A DNA stretch of 64,000 nucleotides from Candidatus Obscuribacter sp. (GTDB taxonomy: Bacteria > Cyanobacteriota > Vampirovibrionia > Obscuribacterales > Obscuribacteraceae): the NCBI GenBank assembly GCA_021772095.1, contig JADYXR010000133.1:62001-126000 (forward strand), written 5' to 3'. The translations under genes and the position numbers were made by a program. Each line of letters begins with the position of its first letter. Within the stretch, counting starts at the first letter, position 1. This document shows, in pieces, positions 48,893 through 59,136 of the stretch. The notes beneath the pieces were generated by a model. The model ran no database searches, was not told the DNA's origin, and worked only from the letters and a program-made list of their open reading frames with translations.

Positions 48893-50929
48893 ATGTTCAG
48901 TCATCAACACAATATCCCCAAACAGCACTACAGAGTGGAGACTTATCCGCACCTGGCGGAGTTGGTCAAGTGCATCCAGCAAACCCAGAAGATCAAAGGC
49001 GTCAAACATTGCTTCTATTGGGTCGATGACAAAGCCGTCCAGTACACGCTCAGCATGCATCAAAAGAAAGCCAACGAGGAAATCGAATGGTGGATGCATG
49101 AGTCATCAGACGCTGGTCAGCGGATGATTTGGTTCTACAGAACCAACGATCTCGGAGTTATTTTTCCGCAAATACTCTCTGCTGTGGGCGCGCCGCCGCC
49201 GCTTCATGTTGATGAGCCACCCGAGGAAACGACTACACTTCTCGAGTCTTTGGGCGGCATAAAATACTCTACGCCTGGAACTAAATACAACACTCCTGGG
49301 GCAACGCTCGCCGCGCAGCAAGCAGCGAATCGTCCGCCGCTCAATAAGCTGATAAGCGGCACGTTAGAGATACTCCCGCTCTCGTCAATATTGTTAATCG
49401 CAACCAAAGAAGATGCGACTGGCAGATTAGGTGTCGAATGCCCTGAAGGCGAAGGCGTCGTCATCTTTTTGCACGGTCGTCCGGTTCATGCGACTACACC
49501 GATGCAAACAGGTCTTGAAGCGCTTCTTGAACTGTGCACCTGGATGCAAGGAAAAATTTCCTTCACACAGGGCACCAAAGCTGATACCGCTACAATCAAC
49601 CAGTCAGTCGAACAGATTACCTACCTGGCCGCGCAACTCATAGAAAACATCGGCTTCTTACAAGAACATCAGATTGATGATATGGCTGTTCTAACAAGAA
49701 CTACCAATGCGATTTCAGAACAAGCTTTTGAGAAAAGAATTTTAGACGGTCCGCCCCTCGGATTAGATTTGCAGAAGAGATTTTTTCAGAATCTTGACGG
49801 CAATCGCAGTCTCAAAGACATATCGAATTTGCTTTCACTCAATCCAAGTCAATGGATCGCGATTGCAACAAACCTGTTGAAGCTGGGACTCGTTCTCACT
49901 CCCGATGGCCGCTGCGTTCTAGAGGATCCGTATGCAGAACCGCTCATTCAATCGCCCCAAGCGATTAGTGGCACACACAGCGCCAACCCGCAGGAGAAGG
50001 CGCTTGAGCAGCAGCGCCAGGCAACTACCAATCAGTTTCCAGAATCACAACAACAGCCGCAGATTTCGTTGAGTTCCGGCACCAGGTTTCCACAGGCGAC
50101 CAGCGGAACGTTTCCGCTCCCACCGCAGAATCAAGCAACAAGCGGCCAGTTTCCGACAAATCCACAAGCGATAAGTGGACAATTCAAAGCTGGATCTCAA
50201 CCGCGTCAGGAAGGAAACTGGGGAAATCAAACACCGACGCAGCCAGGTCCAGCGCCGTTGTTACCACCGTCCGCTGCATTTGGTGCCGGCGCCGGCGGTA
50301 CGACCGAAGGCAAGTTGCCATCACCCTCGGTGCAGGCCTTTATGTCCGCCACCTCGACGATTCAGGAATTGGACACGGTCCATATTGGCCTGGAAACCAC
50401 AGAACAGGTATTCAATAAAACATCACCAAAGCGGGTAAGCGCGCTGCTCACCGATCCTGCGACGAACATCTACACGTTCGAGACTATGCAGTATTTTCTG
50501 GATCGGGAGTTCGCCAGATCGTTTCGATTCGCGGGCACATTTTCACTTATGGTTTTCTGCATGAAGTTACGTCCAGTGGAAAAACCGACAATTCCCGCTT
50601 CGAAAATTGTCGATCTCACAAGCCAGGCAATCACGAAAATAAAACACGACGTCGACATATTCGGGCACTTCGGCGACCGCGGCTATGCCTTAATCTTGCC
50701 TAATCAAAACGCTGGACTCGCTGCAACACTAGTCGACAAAATCACAACGAATTTGACCAAGTTTTCTCCGGAACTCGCACAGGTCAGACCGACTTTCTTC
50801 TTCGGAATCGCGAGTGTCCCAACAGATGCTAAAGACATTGAAAGCGTAGTTGCCAACGCCCAGAAAGCCATGCACGAAGCCATTAAGCGAAACGTTACGC
50901 GCGTGATGTTCTCCGACATTGGCCGCTGA
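48893..50929 (+). CDS. DUF4388 domain protein with C-terminal degenerate GGDEF-like domain
   Basis: ISGTLEILPLSSILLIATKEDATGRLGVE...IFLHGRPVHATTPMQTGLEALLEL (DUF4388); C-term DREFARSFRFAGTFSLMVF...DIFGHFGDRGYALILPN. Confidence 0.75.
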   Translation: MFSHQHNIPKQHYRVETYPHLAELVKCIQQTQKIKGVKHCFYWVDDKAVQYTLSMHQKKANEEIEWWMHESSDAGQRMIWFYRTNDLGVIFPQILSAVGAPPPLHVDEPPEETTTLLESLGGIKYSTPGTKYNTPGATLAAQQAANRPPLNKLISGTLEILPLSSILLIATKEDATGRLGVECPEGEGVVIFLHGRPVHATTPMQTGLEALLELCTWMQGKISFTQGTKADTATINQSVEQITYLAAQLIENIGFLQEHQIDDMAVLTRTTNAISEQAFEKRILDGPPLGLDLQKRFFQNLDGNRSLKDISNLLSLNPSQWIAIATNLLKLGLVLTPDGRCVLEDPYAEPLIQSPQAISGTHSANPQEKALEQQRQATTNQFPESQQQPQISLSSGTRFPQATSGTFPLPPQNQATSGQFPTNPQAISGQFKAGSQPRQEGNWGNQTPTQPGPAPLLPPSAAFGAGAGGTTEGKLPSPSVQAFMSATSTIQELDTVHIGLETTEQVFNKTSPKRVSALLTDPATNIYTFETMQYFLDREFARSFRFAGTFSLMVFCMKLRPVEKPTIPASKIVDLTSQAITKIKHDVDIFGHFGDRGYALILPNQNAGLAATLVDKITTNLTKFSPELAQVRPTFFFGIASVPTDAKDIESVVANAQKAMHEAIKRNVTRVMFSDIGR

Positions 50930-50987
50930 TTAACGGACTATTAAGTCATCACGTTGGATACGGTTTGCGTCAAGATTGTTTCAGCGT

Positions 50988-52931
50988 CTATTGTGAATCT
51001 GTTTTCGATTCTGATTTCGAATCCGGCGGTGCAGGTTTCGGCGTCGCCTTCGGATCAACATTCGAATCTGCTTTGAGATTTTCTTTCGTCAAGGATTTCG
51101 AGTCTACTTTAGATTCTACTGAAGAATCTGCCTTTGCATCTGCTTTCTGATCCGCCTTAGCACCTAGCTTCGCGTCGGAATTCGCAACCGGCGTCGAGTC
51201 CGATTTTTCTTTAGGCTCAGCTGAAGGAATCGGCTCGAGTTTCGCCAGCGGTTTCAAAGGTCTAGAATCTTTCTTAGTATCAGATGGTTTGTCAGTTTTA
51301 GGATCTTTGTTGACTGGCGCCGTGGTTTTCTTCGAAGATTTTGCTGCGGCGTCACCAGGTTTCGGCGCGCCTTTGAAAAGTGCAGTTGAGCTGGACTGGC
51401 TCGCAGTAGGCTCCGGAATGGCCGACAACTTAAGTGTCGGTTCTTCAGAATGACCGTCGCGAAAATCGAAACTTGCCGCGATCACTGCGTATTGTTCAAA
51501 TTGCGCCGTGTCGGATTGTTCTTCTTTCTCTGGCATTCGCGTGGTCGGAACCGGACATGGAGCCTTCTTACCATGATCGCCAGTGACATACTGTTCACTA
51601 ACTTCGCCGAGCAAACGTTGTTCGCTCAGAACGGCAACCAGCGGACCATACACGATGCCGGGCACGCGAAATATAGAAGCAGATTCGCTGCCGACGCTAA
51701 TGGTGACCGTGCCACCAGATGCAGTGCCTTCAGTTTTCACTGAACTGATCTGGTCGCGTTGAATACTTACGCGTGTCGCACCGAACCATCTCGAGACAAT
51801 TTCTGGAACGAATACGAGACGTTTGTCTGTGATAACAAATCGGCCTGGCCGTTCTTTATAAAAGACCATGACAAACTGGTTGAGGATTGACTCTCCAGGA
51901 ACCGGATTGAATCGCGATCCCATGAACATGGCACCGAAGACGGTGCCGAAAACCAGGAATATCCCTGCCCAAACCGCGACAAACATTCCCATGAATTTGC
52001 CCCAGTATTGACCCAACCGAATCGAATTCGCGGTCATTCCCTGGCGCATCGCTCCGGCATAATCGCCGGACTGCGATAAAGCGAATCCCAGGTGTCCTCG
52101 AGCAGTTGCGTCTTGCGGGGCGAGATCTACAGCGCGTTTATAAGCCGCCATTGCTTCTTTTGGATGACCGAGTTTGCGGAAACAATCACCGAGACCAACA
52201 AATGCACTTGCAGTCGACGAATCAAGTTTCAAACTCTTCTGGTACATCGGCAGCGCTTTTTCATAATCGCCACCACCGGCGATCACATCCGCGAGATAAA
52301 GATGCGCTGTTGGATTGTTTGGATCTAGTTCGATCGCGCGCTTGAGCATTTCAGTTGCTTGTTGTTTTTTTCCTAGACAGCCAAGCGAAAATCCCATCAC
52401 GACATATGGATACGCTTTATTCGGATCTCGACTGAGCGCCTGTTTCGAATAGGTTACCGCTTCGCGATATTTGCCTGAAATCGAATACAACCAGGCAACA
52501 TCCGAGTAGTAATCGAATACATTCGGATCGATTGAAATCGCCATCAACAATTCCGAGATCGCATCGTCAATCGAACCATTCATGTAGAAAACTTTGGACA
52601 GACGCTCATGAAGATGCGGATTTTGTCCGTGCTCTTTCAAGCCGGCTCGAAGCACTTCGATCGCTGCGGGAAATTTCCCAGCACTGACGAGTTTGTCGCT
52701 ATTTGCTATGACTGACGCCACTTCTGCGAGATCTTCGTCTGCTCCGGTTTCGCCGCCCGTGCTCGCAGTTACATCGACAGCAGAATTTGCGTCGGCACCA
52801 CCCTCGGTGCTAGCTTTTGCGGACGATGCATGACTGGAACCGGTGCCTTTCTTTGCATAACAGGCTGGAGCAGCACCGGCGATTGTGATCGCGATACCAA
52901 TGCTGATGGCAAGGAATTTTCTAGAAAACAT
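50988..52931 (-). CDS. Secreted/membrane TPR protein with PH-like region and K/S/D-rich tail
   Basis: Signal peptide MFSRKFLAISIGIAITIAGAAPACYA; TPRs; TM; YKERPGRFVITDKRLVFVPEIVSRWFG (PH/GRAM-like); low-complexity C-term. Confidence 0.75.
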   Translation of the reverse strand: MFSRKFLAISIGIAITIAGAAPACYAKKGTGSSHASSAKASTEGGADANSAVDVTASTGGETGADEDLAEVASVIANSDKLVSAGKFPAAIEVLRAGLKEHGQNPHLHERLSKVFYMNGSIDDAISELLMAISIDPNVFDYYSDVAWLYSISGKYREAVTYSKQALSRDPNKAYPYVVMGFSLGCLGKKQQATEMLKRAIELDPNNPTAHLYLADVIAGGGDYEKALPMYQKSLKLDSSTASAFVGLGDCFRKLGHPKEAMAAYKRAVDLAPQDATARGHLGFALSQSGDYAGAMRQGMTANSIRLGQYWGKFMGMFVAVWAGIFLVFGTVFGAMFMGSRFNPVPGESILNQFVMVFYKERPGRFVITDKRLVFVPEIVSRWFGATRVSIQRDQISSVKTEGTASGGTVTISVGSESASIFRVPGIVYGPLVAVLSEQRLLGEVSEQYVTGDHGKKAPCPVPTTRMPEKEEQSDTAQFEQYAVIAASFDFRDGHSEEPTLKLSAIPEPTASQSSSTALFKGAPKPGDAAAKSSKKTTAPVNKDPKTDKPSDTKKDSRPLKPLAKLEPIPSAEPKEKSDSTPVANSDAKLGAKADQKADAKADSSVESKVDSKSLTKENLKADSNVDPKATPKPAPPDSKSESKTDSQ

Positions 52932-53099
52932 GCTCAACCCAAGACACACGAATCGAAAACTAAATTGATTATGCCGGTCAATTTTGATCGACAACAGCAA
53001 TTGCTACTATATGTCATATCACGGCTTTAGACAACGTGCATAACCCCAGGGTGCTGTGCTAAAATGCCGCGTTCAACAAAGCGGAGACGACGCTGACCA

Positions 53100-54122
53100 A
53101 TGCCGACCAATAAGGACCAGGCGCCTGGTTTCGATGCTATAAATCAAGCGCTGACAAGTTTTTACGGACACCCGCCCGACCGGACATTCACAGACAACGA
53201 ACTGACCGGCACAGGATCTCCAGCACTTGATTCGATTTCGGTTTATCGGTCTCAGTCAGAAGCGCCGCACTGGCATTACACCACCCTTGGTTTCAGCGAA
53301 CTTTTCGACAAAGAGTCAGAAAACGCCGACTTGAGCGGGCTGGGTTTCGAGCTCACGTTTCGATTGACCGCGCCGATAACCGACAACCAGCCTCCACAAT
53401 GGCCTTGCGAGCTGCTTAATAGTGTGGCCTTCGTGATTTTCGAAAGTGGAACACATCTGCAACAGGGCAATCATATCGATTTAGAAAACGTGTTCAATGG
53501 TGGTGCTCAAGCCCGAATAGCAGCGATGATATTCACACGCGATTCAGAGCTTGAAAGTATCAAAACCAAAAATGGAAACGTTGAATTTTTTCAAGCCGTG
53601 GCAATCACCGGCGACGAATTGAATGCGGTGAAACGCTGGCGTGGAGAGAAGTTCCTCGAACTGGCAAAAGTGCAGTTAGGCAGTTTATTAATCGCTCAAC
53701 CTGGAAGAGAATCAATCACAAAAGATCCGGTAATTGCCTCCAAAGTCGAGCACGGTATCACCGCGGATGGTGCCGCGGATATAACGTTTGATTGCCCCGT
53801 TGCGGAATGGATTTTTACATACAAACCATCGATTACACTCGGTGTCGATGTGATTTCAAAACTTCAAGCCGCTCTCGTGGATGGCTTTTCCAGCAACAAA
53901 GGGATCATCATTCGCGGAGCGGAAAGCACAATTGTTTTTCGCAAAGGTAAGACCGCGAATTTTGAAATCGAAAACGACGTGCTTGTAATTGAAGGCACCG
54001 TGTCGGATGCACAAAGTTTTGTCGCTCAATTGAAACCAGAACCATCATCCTGCTGCTTTGCGAATTTACCAGTGGGGATTGAGGTAGTCGATGGACGTGG
54101 AGGCTCTACACATAGGCAATGA
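53100..54122 (+). CDS. Suppressor-of-fused (SUFU)-like domain protein
   Basis: DSISVYRSQSEAPHWHYTTLGFSELFD...FELTFRLTAP...WPCELLNSVAFVIFESGTHLQQGNHIDLEN; FFQAVAITGDELNAVKRW. Confidence 0.75.
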   Translation: MPTNKDQAPGFDAINQALTSFYGHPPDRTFTDNELTGTGSPALDSISVYRSQSEAPHWHYTTLGFSELFDKESENADLSGLGFELTFRLTAPITDNQPPQWPCELLNSVAFVIFESGTHLQQGNHIDLENVFNGGAQARIAAMIFTRDSELESIKTKNGNVEFFQAVAITGDELNAVKRWRGEKFLELAKVQLGSLLIAQPGRESITKDPVIASKVEHGITADGAADITFDCPVAEWIFTYKPSITLGVDVISKLQAALVDGFSSNKGIIIRGAESTIVFRKGKTANFEIENDVLVIEGTVSDAQSFVAQLKPEPSSCCFANLPVGIEVVDGRGGSTHRQ

Positions 54123-54252
54123 GCCTCGATTCGTTCACTACACCTAAAAGCAAATCCAATACAAAAAAGTCGCAAAAATAATTGCTTCAAACTGTGCCAA
54201 ATTTTTCCAGTTTAGTTTTTCAAACAAAAAATCAGAACAATCAGGACGACTC

Positions 54253-55461
54253 ATGCCACCACTCTCAGGAATCAAAGTACTCGACTTCACGCATTTGCTG
54301 CCGGGTGAGCTATGCGCCGCAGCCTTGAGTGACATGGGCGCCGATGTTTTGCGGATTGAATCGCACATTCCGGGACTCGCGCACAAACTGCCACCAATCG
54401 TCGAAGGCGAAAGTCTTTTTTACTGGAGTATGCAACGAGATAAATCCAGACTGAAAGTCGATCTGAAAACGACCGAGGGCGTCGAGCTAATCAAGCGCAT
54501 TGTGCCTGAGTGCGACGTGGTTATTGAGAACTTCAGAACGGGCGTGATGGATCGACTGGGACTCGGCTATGAAACGATGAGCGCTTTGAATCCCTCGATT
54601 ATTTTTCTGTCTATCACCGGTCATGGTGCCGATTCGGATCGTAAAGACACACCTGTTCACGACTTGAATCTAGTCGCCGAAACCGGCTTGCTGAGCTTGA
54701 ATTCCAGAGACAACGAACGTCCCGTTATTCCGGCGATTCCAGTTTCTGATTACATGTCCGGGCTGCTCGGTGCGCTATCGATCGTCGCGTCGCTTTATGA
54801 ACGGAAGCCTGGCGAAAAAGGGAAAGCGCTTGATATCAGCATGCTTGATGCCACACTTTCGTCTCTAAACGTTTTGGGATCAATGGTGCTTTATACCGGA
54901 AAGACGCCGGCGGAAGGCGGCTTTGCCTATCCAAAAGAGTTTCCCAATTACAACGTCTATGAATGTCAGGATGGTCGATTTCTCGCCGTCGCCTGCCTGG
55001 AACGCCCGTTCTGGCAAACGTTTTGCCGAATCATCGAGCGCCCCGATCTGGAACCTGTAATCGCCGATCTGAGCAGAGAAACCGAGCTGAAAGAAACTAT
55101 CGCTGACGTTATCAAGCACAAAAATCTGAGCGAGTGGACGCGGCTTTTCGAAGGCAGTAAATGCTGCGTATCGCCCGTCAATACTATCAACGAGGCATTT
55201 GAATCCTATCCGCTGAAGGAGCGCGGAATGGTCGCCAATCTGATTCATCCTGTGCTCGGAAATATCCCGCAAATCCTCTTCCCGGTTGACAAACAGCTGC
55301 GCAAAGTTCGTTCTCCGGAAAACGGTGACAACCGCCTGACGGAGCTTCTGAGCCTGCTTAACAAAGCCGGCTACACGAACGCGGAAATCGACAAGCTAAT
55401 CGACGAAAAAATTATCTCTTTGCCTGGCGAAATAAAAACATCGAGCACGCCTACCAGGTAA
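54253..55461 (+). CDS. CaiB/BaiF family (class III) CoA-transferase
   Basis: GIKVLDFTHLLPGELCAAALSDMGADVLRIE; VVIENFRTGVMDRLGLGYETM; ISMLDATLSSL. Confidence 0.94.
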   Translation: MPPLSGIKVLDFTHLLPGELCAAALSDMGADVLRIESHIPGLAHKLPPIVEGESLFYWSMQRDKSRLKVDLKTTEGVELIKRIVPECDVVIENFRTGVMDRLGLGYETMSALNPSIIFLSITGHGADSDRKDTPVHDLNLVAETGLLSLNSRDNERPVIPAIPVSDYMSGLLGALSIVASLYERKPGEKGKALDISMLDATLSSLNVLGSMVLYTGKTPAEGGFAYPKEFPNYNVYECQDGRFLAVACLERPFWQTFCRIIERPDLEPVIADLSRETELKETIADVIKHKNLSEWTRLFEGSKCCVSPVNTINEAFESYPLKERGMVANLIHPVLGNIPQILFPVDKQLRKVRSPENGDNRLTELLSLLNKAGYTNAEIDKLIDEKIISLPGEIKTSSTPTR

Positions 55462-55497
55462 AATCGATTCAATAAAAGTGTCTTGCAGGAAACTAAA

Positions 55498-56706
55498 ATG
55501 TCGCCGTCCGAAAATGTGCCGTTAGAGCAAACAGATGCCAGAGCAGACTTGCGATTGGGGCAGGTTCTCGTGGATATCGGCATGATTTCGACGAAAGATC
55601 TGGCTCATGCCCTCAATCTTGCCCGCGAGGTCGGGTTGCCGGTTGGGCGGGTTCTGGTGATGTCGTCATTCGTTAGCGAAGAAAATCTGCAATCCGCCGT
55701 TCAAATTCAATCGCTATTGAAAGACCAGCTGATCGATTTGGATTCAGCTAAAAAAGCGGCGGCTGTAGTTCTAAACACAAAGCTGACTCTGGAGCAGGCC
55801 CTGGAACAGATGGGCTGGAACCATCCAGGCGAAGTCAGCACCAACAAGCTCGGAGAGCTGCTTATCGAAGCCAGCTATGTGACGCAAGAACAATTGCAAG
55901 ACGCACTTGTAAAAAGTCGCGCTTCCGGTGTTCCATTCGGCCGACTACTGGTATTGAATCTGGTGCTCTCCGAAGCGCTTCTTTCTTCAGCACTAAACGC
56001 ACAAATTTTGATTCGCGATGGCAAAGTAACGAAGGTCCAGGCGATTCAAGGCTTGAAGGCCGCTAAAGTTCGACAAGTAGCAGTGGAACTTCCGTTGATG
56101 GAACGCGGCTATTACCGCTTACCTGCTCGCCACACAATCAGACTCGGGGAACTGCTGGTTCTCGCAGGTCTGATGAGTGAATCTGATTTGATGTACTCCA
56201 TCGAAATCGGATTGCTGAATAAGAAACCAATCGGTCAAGTTCTTGTCGAACTTCAATACATCTCGAAAGAAGTTTTGGATGCTGCACTAGGTTTCCAATC
56301 TGAAGTTTCCAAAGGCGAAATCACGCCATTGTGGGCCGCACACCGTTTGACGGAAATCTATCATTACGGTTCGACGACGGATCGCAAAACGGTCGACTCG
56401 AACATGAAACTACCGGCGGTATCAGTTTCTCTCAGCCAATTTTTAACTCTGGTTGGAGTCGTGACTGATGAAGATATCAAACGCGCCGTCGAAACCAGCG
56501 TCAACAACCCACAAATTTTAGGTCGCATGCTTCTGGTCGCAGGCTGCATTGATGAAACAACTTTGAAATCTGCACTGCGCTGTTACTCACTTGTGCGTGA
56601 AGGAATTCTTGAAACCGAACAAGCATTTATTGCTTTCAATTACAGCCACCAGAGCGGTATCAGCGTCGATGATGCGCTGCAGGAACTCGGGGTTGTTCGA
56701 GGTTAA
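55498..56706 (+). CDS. Tandem GspE-N/MshEN-like repeat protein
   Basis: Repeated RLGQVLVDIGMISTKDLAHALNLAREVGLPVGRVLVMSSFVSEENLQSAVQIQ-type units (about four). Confidence 0.75.
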   Translation: MSPSENVPLEQTDARADLRLGQVLVDIGMISTKDLAHALNLAREVGLPVGRVLVMSSFVSEENLQSAVQIQSLLKDQLIDLDSAKKAAAVVLNTKLTLEQALEQMGWNHPGEVSTNKLGELLIEASYVTQEQLQDALVKSRASGVPFGRLLVLNLVLSEALLSSALNAQILIRDGKVTKVQAIQGLKAAKVRQVAVELPLMERGYYRLPARHTIRLGELLVLAGLMSESDLMYSIEIGLLNKKPIGQVLVELQYISKEVLDAALGFQSEVSKGEITPLWAAHRLTEIYHYGSTTDRKTVDSNMKLPAVSVSLSQFLTLVGVVTDEDIKRAVETSVNNPQILGRMLLVAGCIDETTLKSALRCYSLVREGILETEQAFIAFNYSHQSGISVDDALQELGVVRG

Positions 56707-56817
56707 GCGCTCGACAGCTGTGACTCGTGGTAGATGAGATGGACGTGCCGCGCTCACCGCCTGCGCGTTAAATAAGTGCTGATGTGGAATAATTTCTCAT
56801 AGATCATTGCTGGAACG

Positions 56818-58197
56818 ATGAAGAGAATTCACTTACACACAGCCTTTCTAATCACTTGCCTCTGGTTTTCGACAGCGGCTGCCAATGCACAGTCCGCCAT
56901 GTTGCCGGAAGTTATCAAAGAGTACAAAGCCGGCAACTACGAGAAAGCTGTCGCACTGCTTACCGAAGACTTGAAAAACAATCCGGACGACGGAGTGACA
57001 CATTACTACTTGGGCATGGTCAAGAAAAAGATGGGCGACGACGCTTATGCCCTGGACGAGTTGGAATGGGCAGCGCGACTTTGCCCACCGGAGATGATTC
57101 AAGGTCTAGCGAGCCAGGCACTCAACGACAAAAGTGACGCGCTGCCAAAAGTTCCAAAAATAATCAGGCCCGGCAGTGATTGGTTTAGCATGTTCGGAAA
57201 CAGTGTGTCTCAAGTTTTTGGTGCGCCCAAAGCGCAACCGCAAGTCACCGCCGAAGGTGACATTATGATGCCACCACCGGTGATGTTTAGTTCCATGGAT
57301 GATTTGCTCAAGAATGGAAAGAAATTAGTCAAAGGCGGCTTCGACAAAGCGAAGAAAGCGCACGCCGGCGGTCAGTACTACAAGAGTTGGGCCGCGACGA
57401 CCATTCCGATGGACGACGTCATGGATCTGGTCGACAAAAGCAAATCGCTCAATGCATCGAAATGGGGAAGCCATTCCGATGGTTTGAGTAAATTTCGTCA
57501 GTCACCAGAAAGTACATCCGATTGGGATTATTGGATTCAACGCTTCACTCGCGCGTTTCAGCATGTTCTCACTTCCCACCTTTATCAGGATGCCAAAAAC
57601 CAGGTCACAGGCAGAGCCGCGTGCGTCTTTAGTATAGACAGGCGTGGAAATTTGCGAGGGCACATTTACGCGAGCACCGGGGATGGTGTACTCAACTCAG
57701 CGCTAATGAAAACAATTCAAAGCATGAATCACTCTCGGATATTGGAGTTTCCACCGACTTCAAAAATCGCCGGTTTCAATTTCACCATGCGCTGGGACTA
57801 CGGAAAAATTCTCAAATACATCGCGGCATACAAGCAATACCAGGCTGCTCGCGAGAAAAAAGCGCTTGAAGAAATTATTGCAAAGCAGACTGAAGCGCTG
57901 CTTTTGAAGGCCAAAGAAGTCGCCGCAGATAAAGCGAAAGCCGAAAAACTAAAAGCCTTGAGAGAAAAACAATTAGCGCGCGCCAAGGCCAAACTGCTGC
58001 AGCTCAATCAAGTTAAAACCGACGTTGTCGGGCAGGTGTTGATTCCGGCTCGCCCGGCGGAACTACAGGCGGTGGCACTTTCAATCGGCGATCCGAATAT
58101 CAAAAAGATGCCTAGCCCCAAAGCGGGACAGGAAATCGACCCGTTTAAAAACTTCAGTGACGAGCAGATTATGAGCTGGCCCGATCTCAGTCGCTAA
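56818..58197 (+). CDS. Secreted TPR protein with TonB-C-like domain
   Basis: Signal peptide; YKAGNYEKAVALLTEDLKNNPDDGVTHYYLGMV TPR; CVFSIDRRGNLRGHIYASTGDGVLNSALMKTIQSM TonB-C-like. Confidence 0.7.
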   Translation: MKRIHLHTAFLITCLWFSTAAANAQSAMLPEVIKEYKAGNYEKAVALLTEDLKNNPDDGVTHYYLGMVKKKMGDDAYALDELEWAARLCPPEMIQGLASQALNDKSDALPKVPKIIRPGSDWFSMFGNSVSQVFGAPKAQPQVTAEGDIMMPPPVMFSSMDDLLKNGKKLVKGGFDKAKKAHAGGQYYKSWAATTIPMDDVMDLVDKSKSLNASKWGSHSDGLSKFRQSPESTSDWDYWIQRFTRAFQHVLTSHLYQDAKNQVTGRAACVFSIDRRGNLRGHIYASTGDGVLNSALMKTIQSMNHSRILEFPPTSKIAGFNFTMRWDYGKILKYIAAYKQYQAAREKKALEEIIAKQTEALLLKAKEVAADKAKAEKLKALREKQLARAKAKLLQLNQVKTDVVGQVLIPARPAELQAVALSIGDPNIKKMPSPKAGQEIDPFKNFSDEQIMSWPDLSR

Positions 58198-58315
58198 GTT
58201 GTCGCACTTGTAAGAATCTTAGCATTATTGCTCTGGTATATAATTTCGGAGAAAAAATGAAAAAAACAAAAGGACGGTATCAGTCGGAGAACGGCATTGG
58301 ATCTGAGATGCAAGT

Positions 58316-58906
58316 TTATATCGGTTCGTATATTCGGGCAGTCAAGGCGCGGACTCTCGTGTTCTCGGGATGACTCACAACGGCTTGTTCTATTGCTTGA
58401 TTTACAGTATCAGGTGTTTCCGCCAGTGAGCTGAGTTCGAAGCAATCGAAGTCGTTTCCATCCCTGACCTTTAACACCATCAGCGATTCGCCTGCTGCGA
58501 ATCGAATCTCGAATAGACTAGAGTTTGCATTCCCATCGATAAAACATTTGTCGTTTCGATCAAAAGCAATAAACAGATGGTATTTCGCTGACATATAGTC
58601 GAATGAACGGTTCACGAGAACGGCAATAAAAAACAGACAAAAGAAGCCGAGATAAAACCCCGTAAGCTCGAGCATACCTCTTAGGAACAGATTCCAATTT
58701 CTGAAAACTATTCCGAAGTCGCCGCTCTTATATGCGATCAAGATATTGATGTCTTGAAACCATGGATTGCTACTGATGCTTGGGACCGAAATACAAAGCA
58801 ACGCGGTCGCTACAGCAAAAACAAGCAGACAGAGCAAGAATTGGCGAATTTGCAGCTTTCCGCAAATTCGTACGACTTTTAGTGCCAGCGCTGGATTGAA
58901 ATTCAT
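58316..58906 (-). CDS. Membrane protein of unknown function
   Basis: ATG at 58906; two TM segments (QFLLCLLVFAVATALLCI; LTGFYLGFFCLFFIAVLV). Confidence 0.55.
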   Translation of the reverse strand: MNFNPALALKVVRICGKLQIRQFLLCLLVFAVATALLCISVPSISSNPWFQDINILIAYKSGDFGIVFRNWNLFLRGMLELTGFYLGFFCLFFIAVLVNRSFDYMSAKYHLFIAFDRNDKCFIDGNANSSLFEIRFAAGESLMVLKVRDGNDFDCFELSSLAETPDTVNQAIEQAVVSHPENTRVRALTARIYEPI

Positions 58907-59136
58907 TTTGTAGTATCTATATGCCCGCTTGCAGCCATGTAAATTCAATTGCGTGACCGTTAGTGTCGATGAAGCATTCAGGCTCAATTGACAGGCGATA
59001 AAGAAACTCAATGACATACCGAAGGAACGAGACGTCGGTCTCGTGCCTTAACCGATTCATGCAAAATAATCCGACAAGTCACAACGATCGACCCGATTCG
59101 CGCTATTCAATTAATGCGGTGATAACGGAGCTCTCC

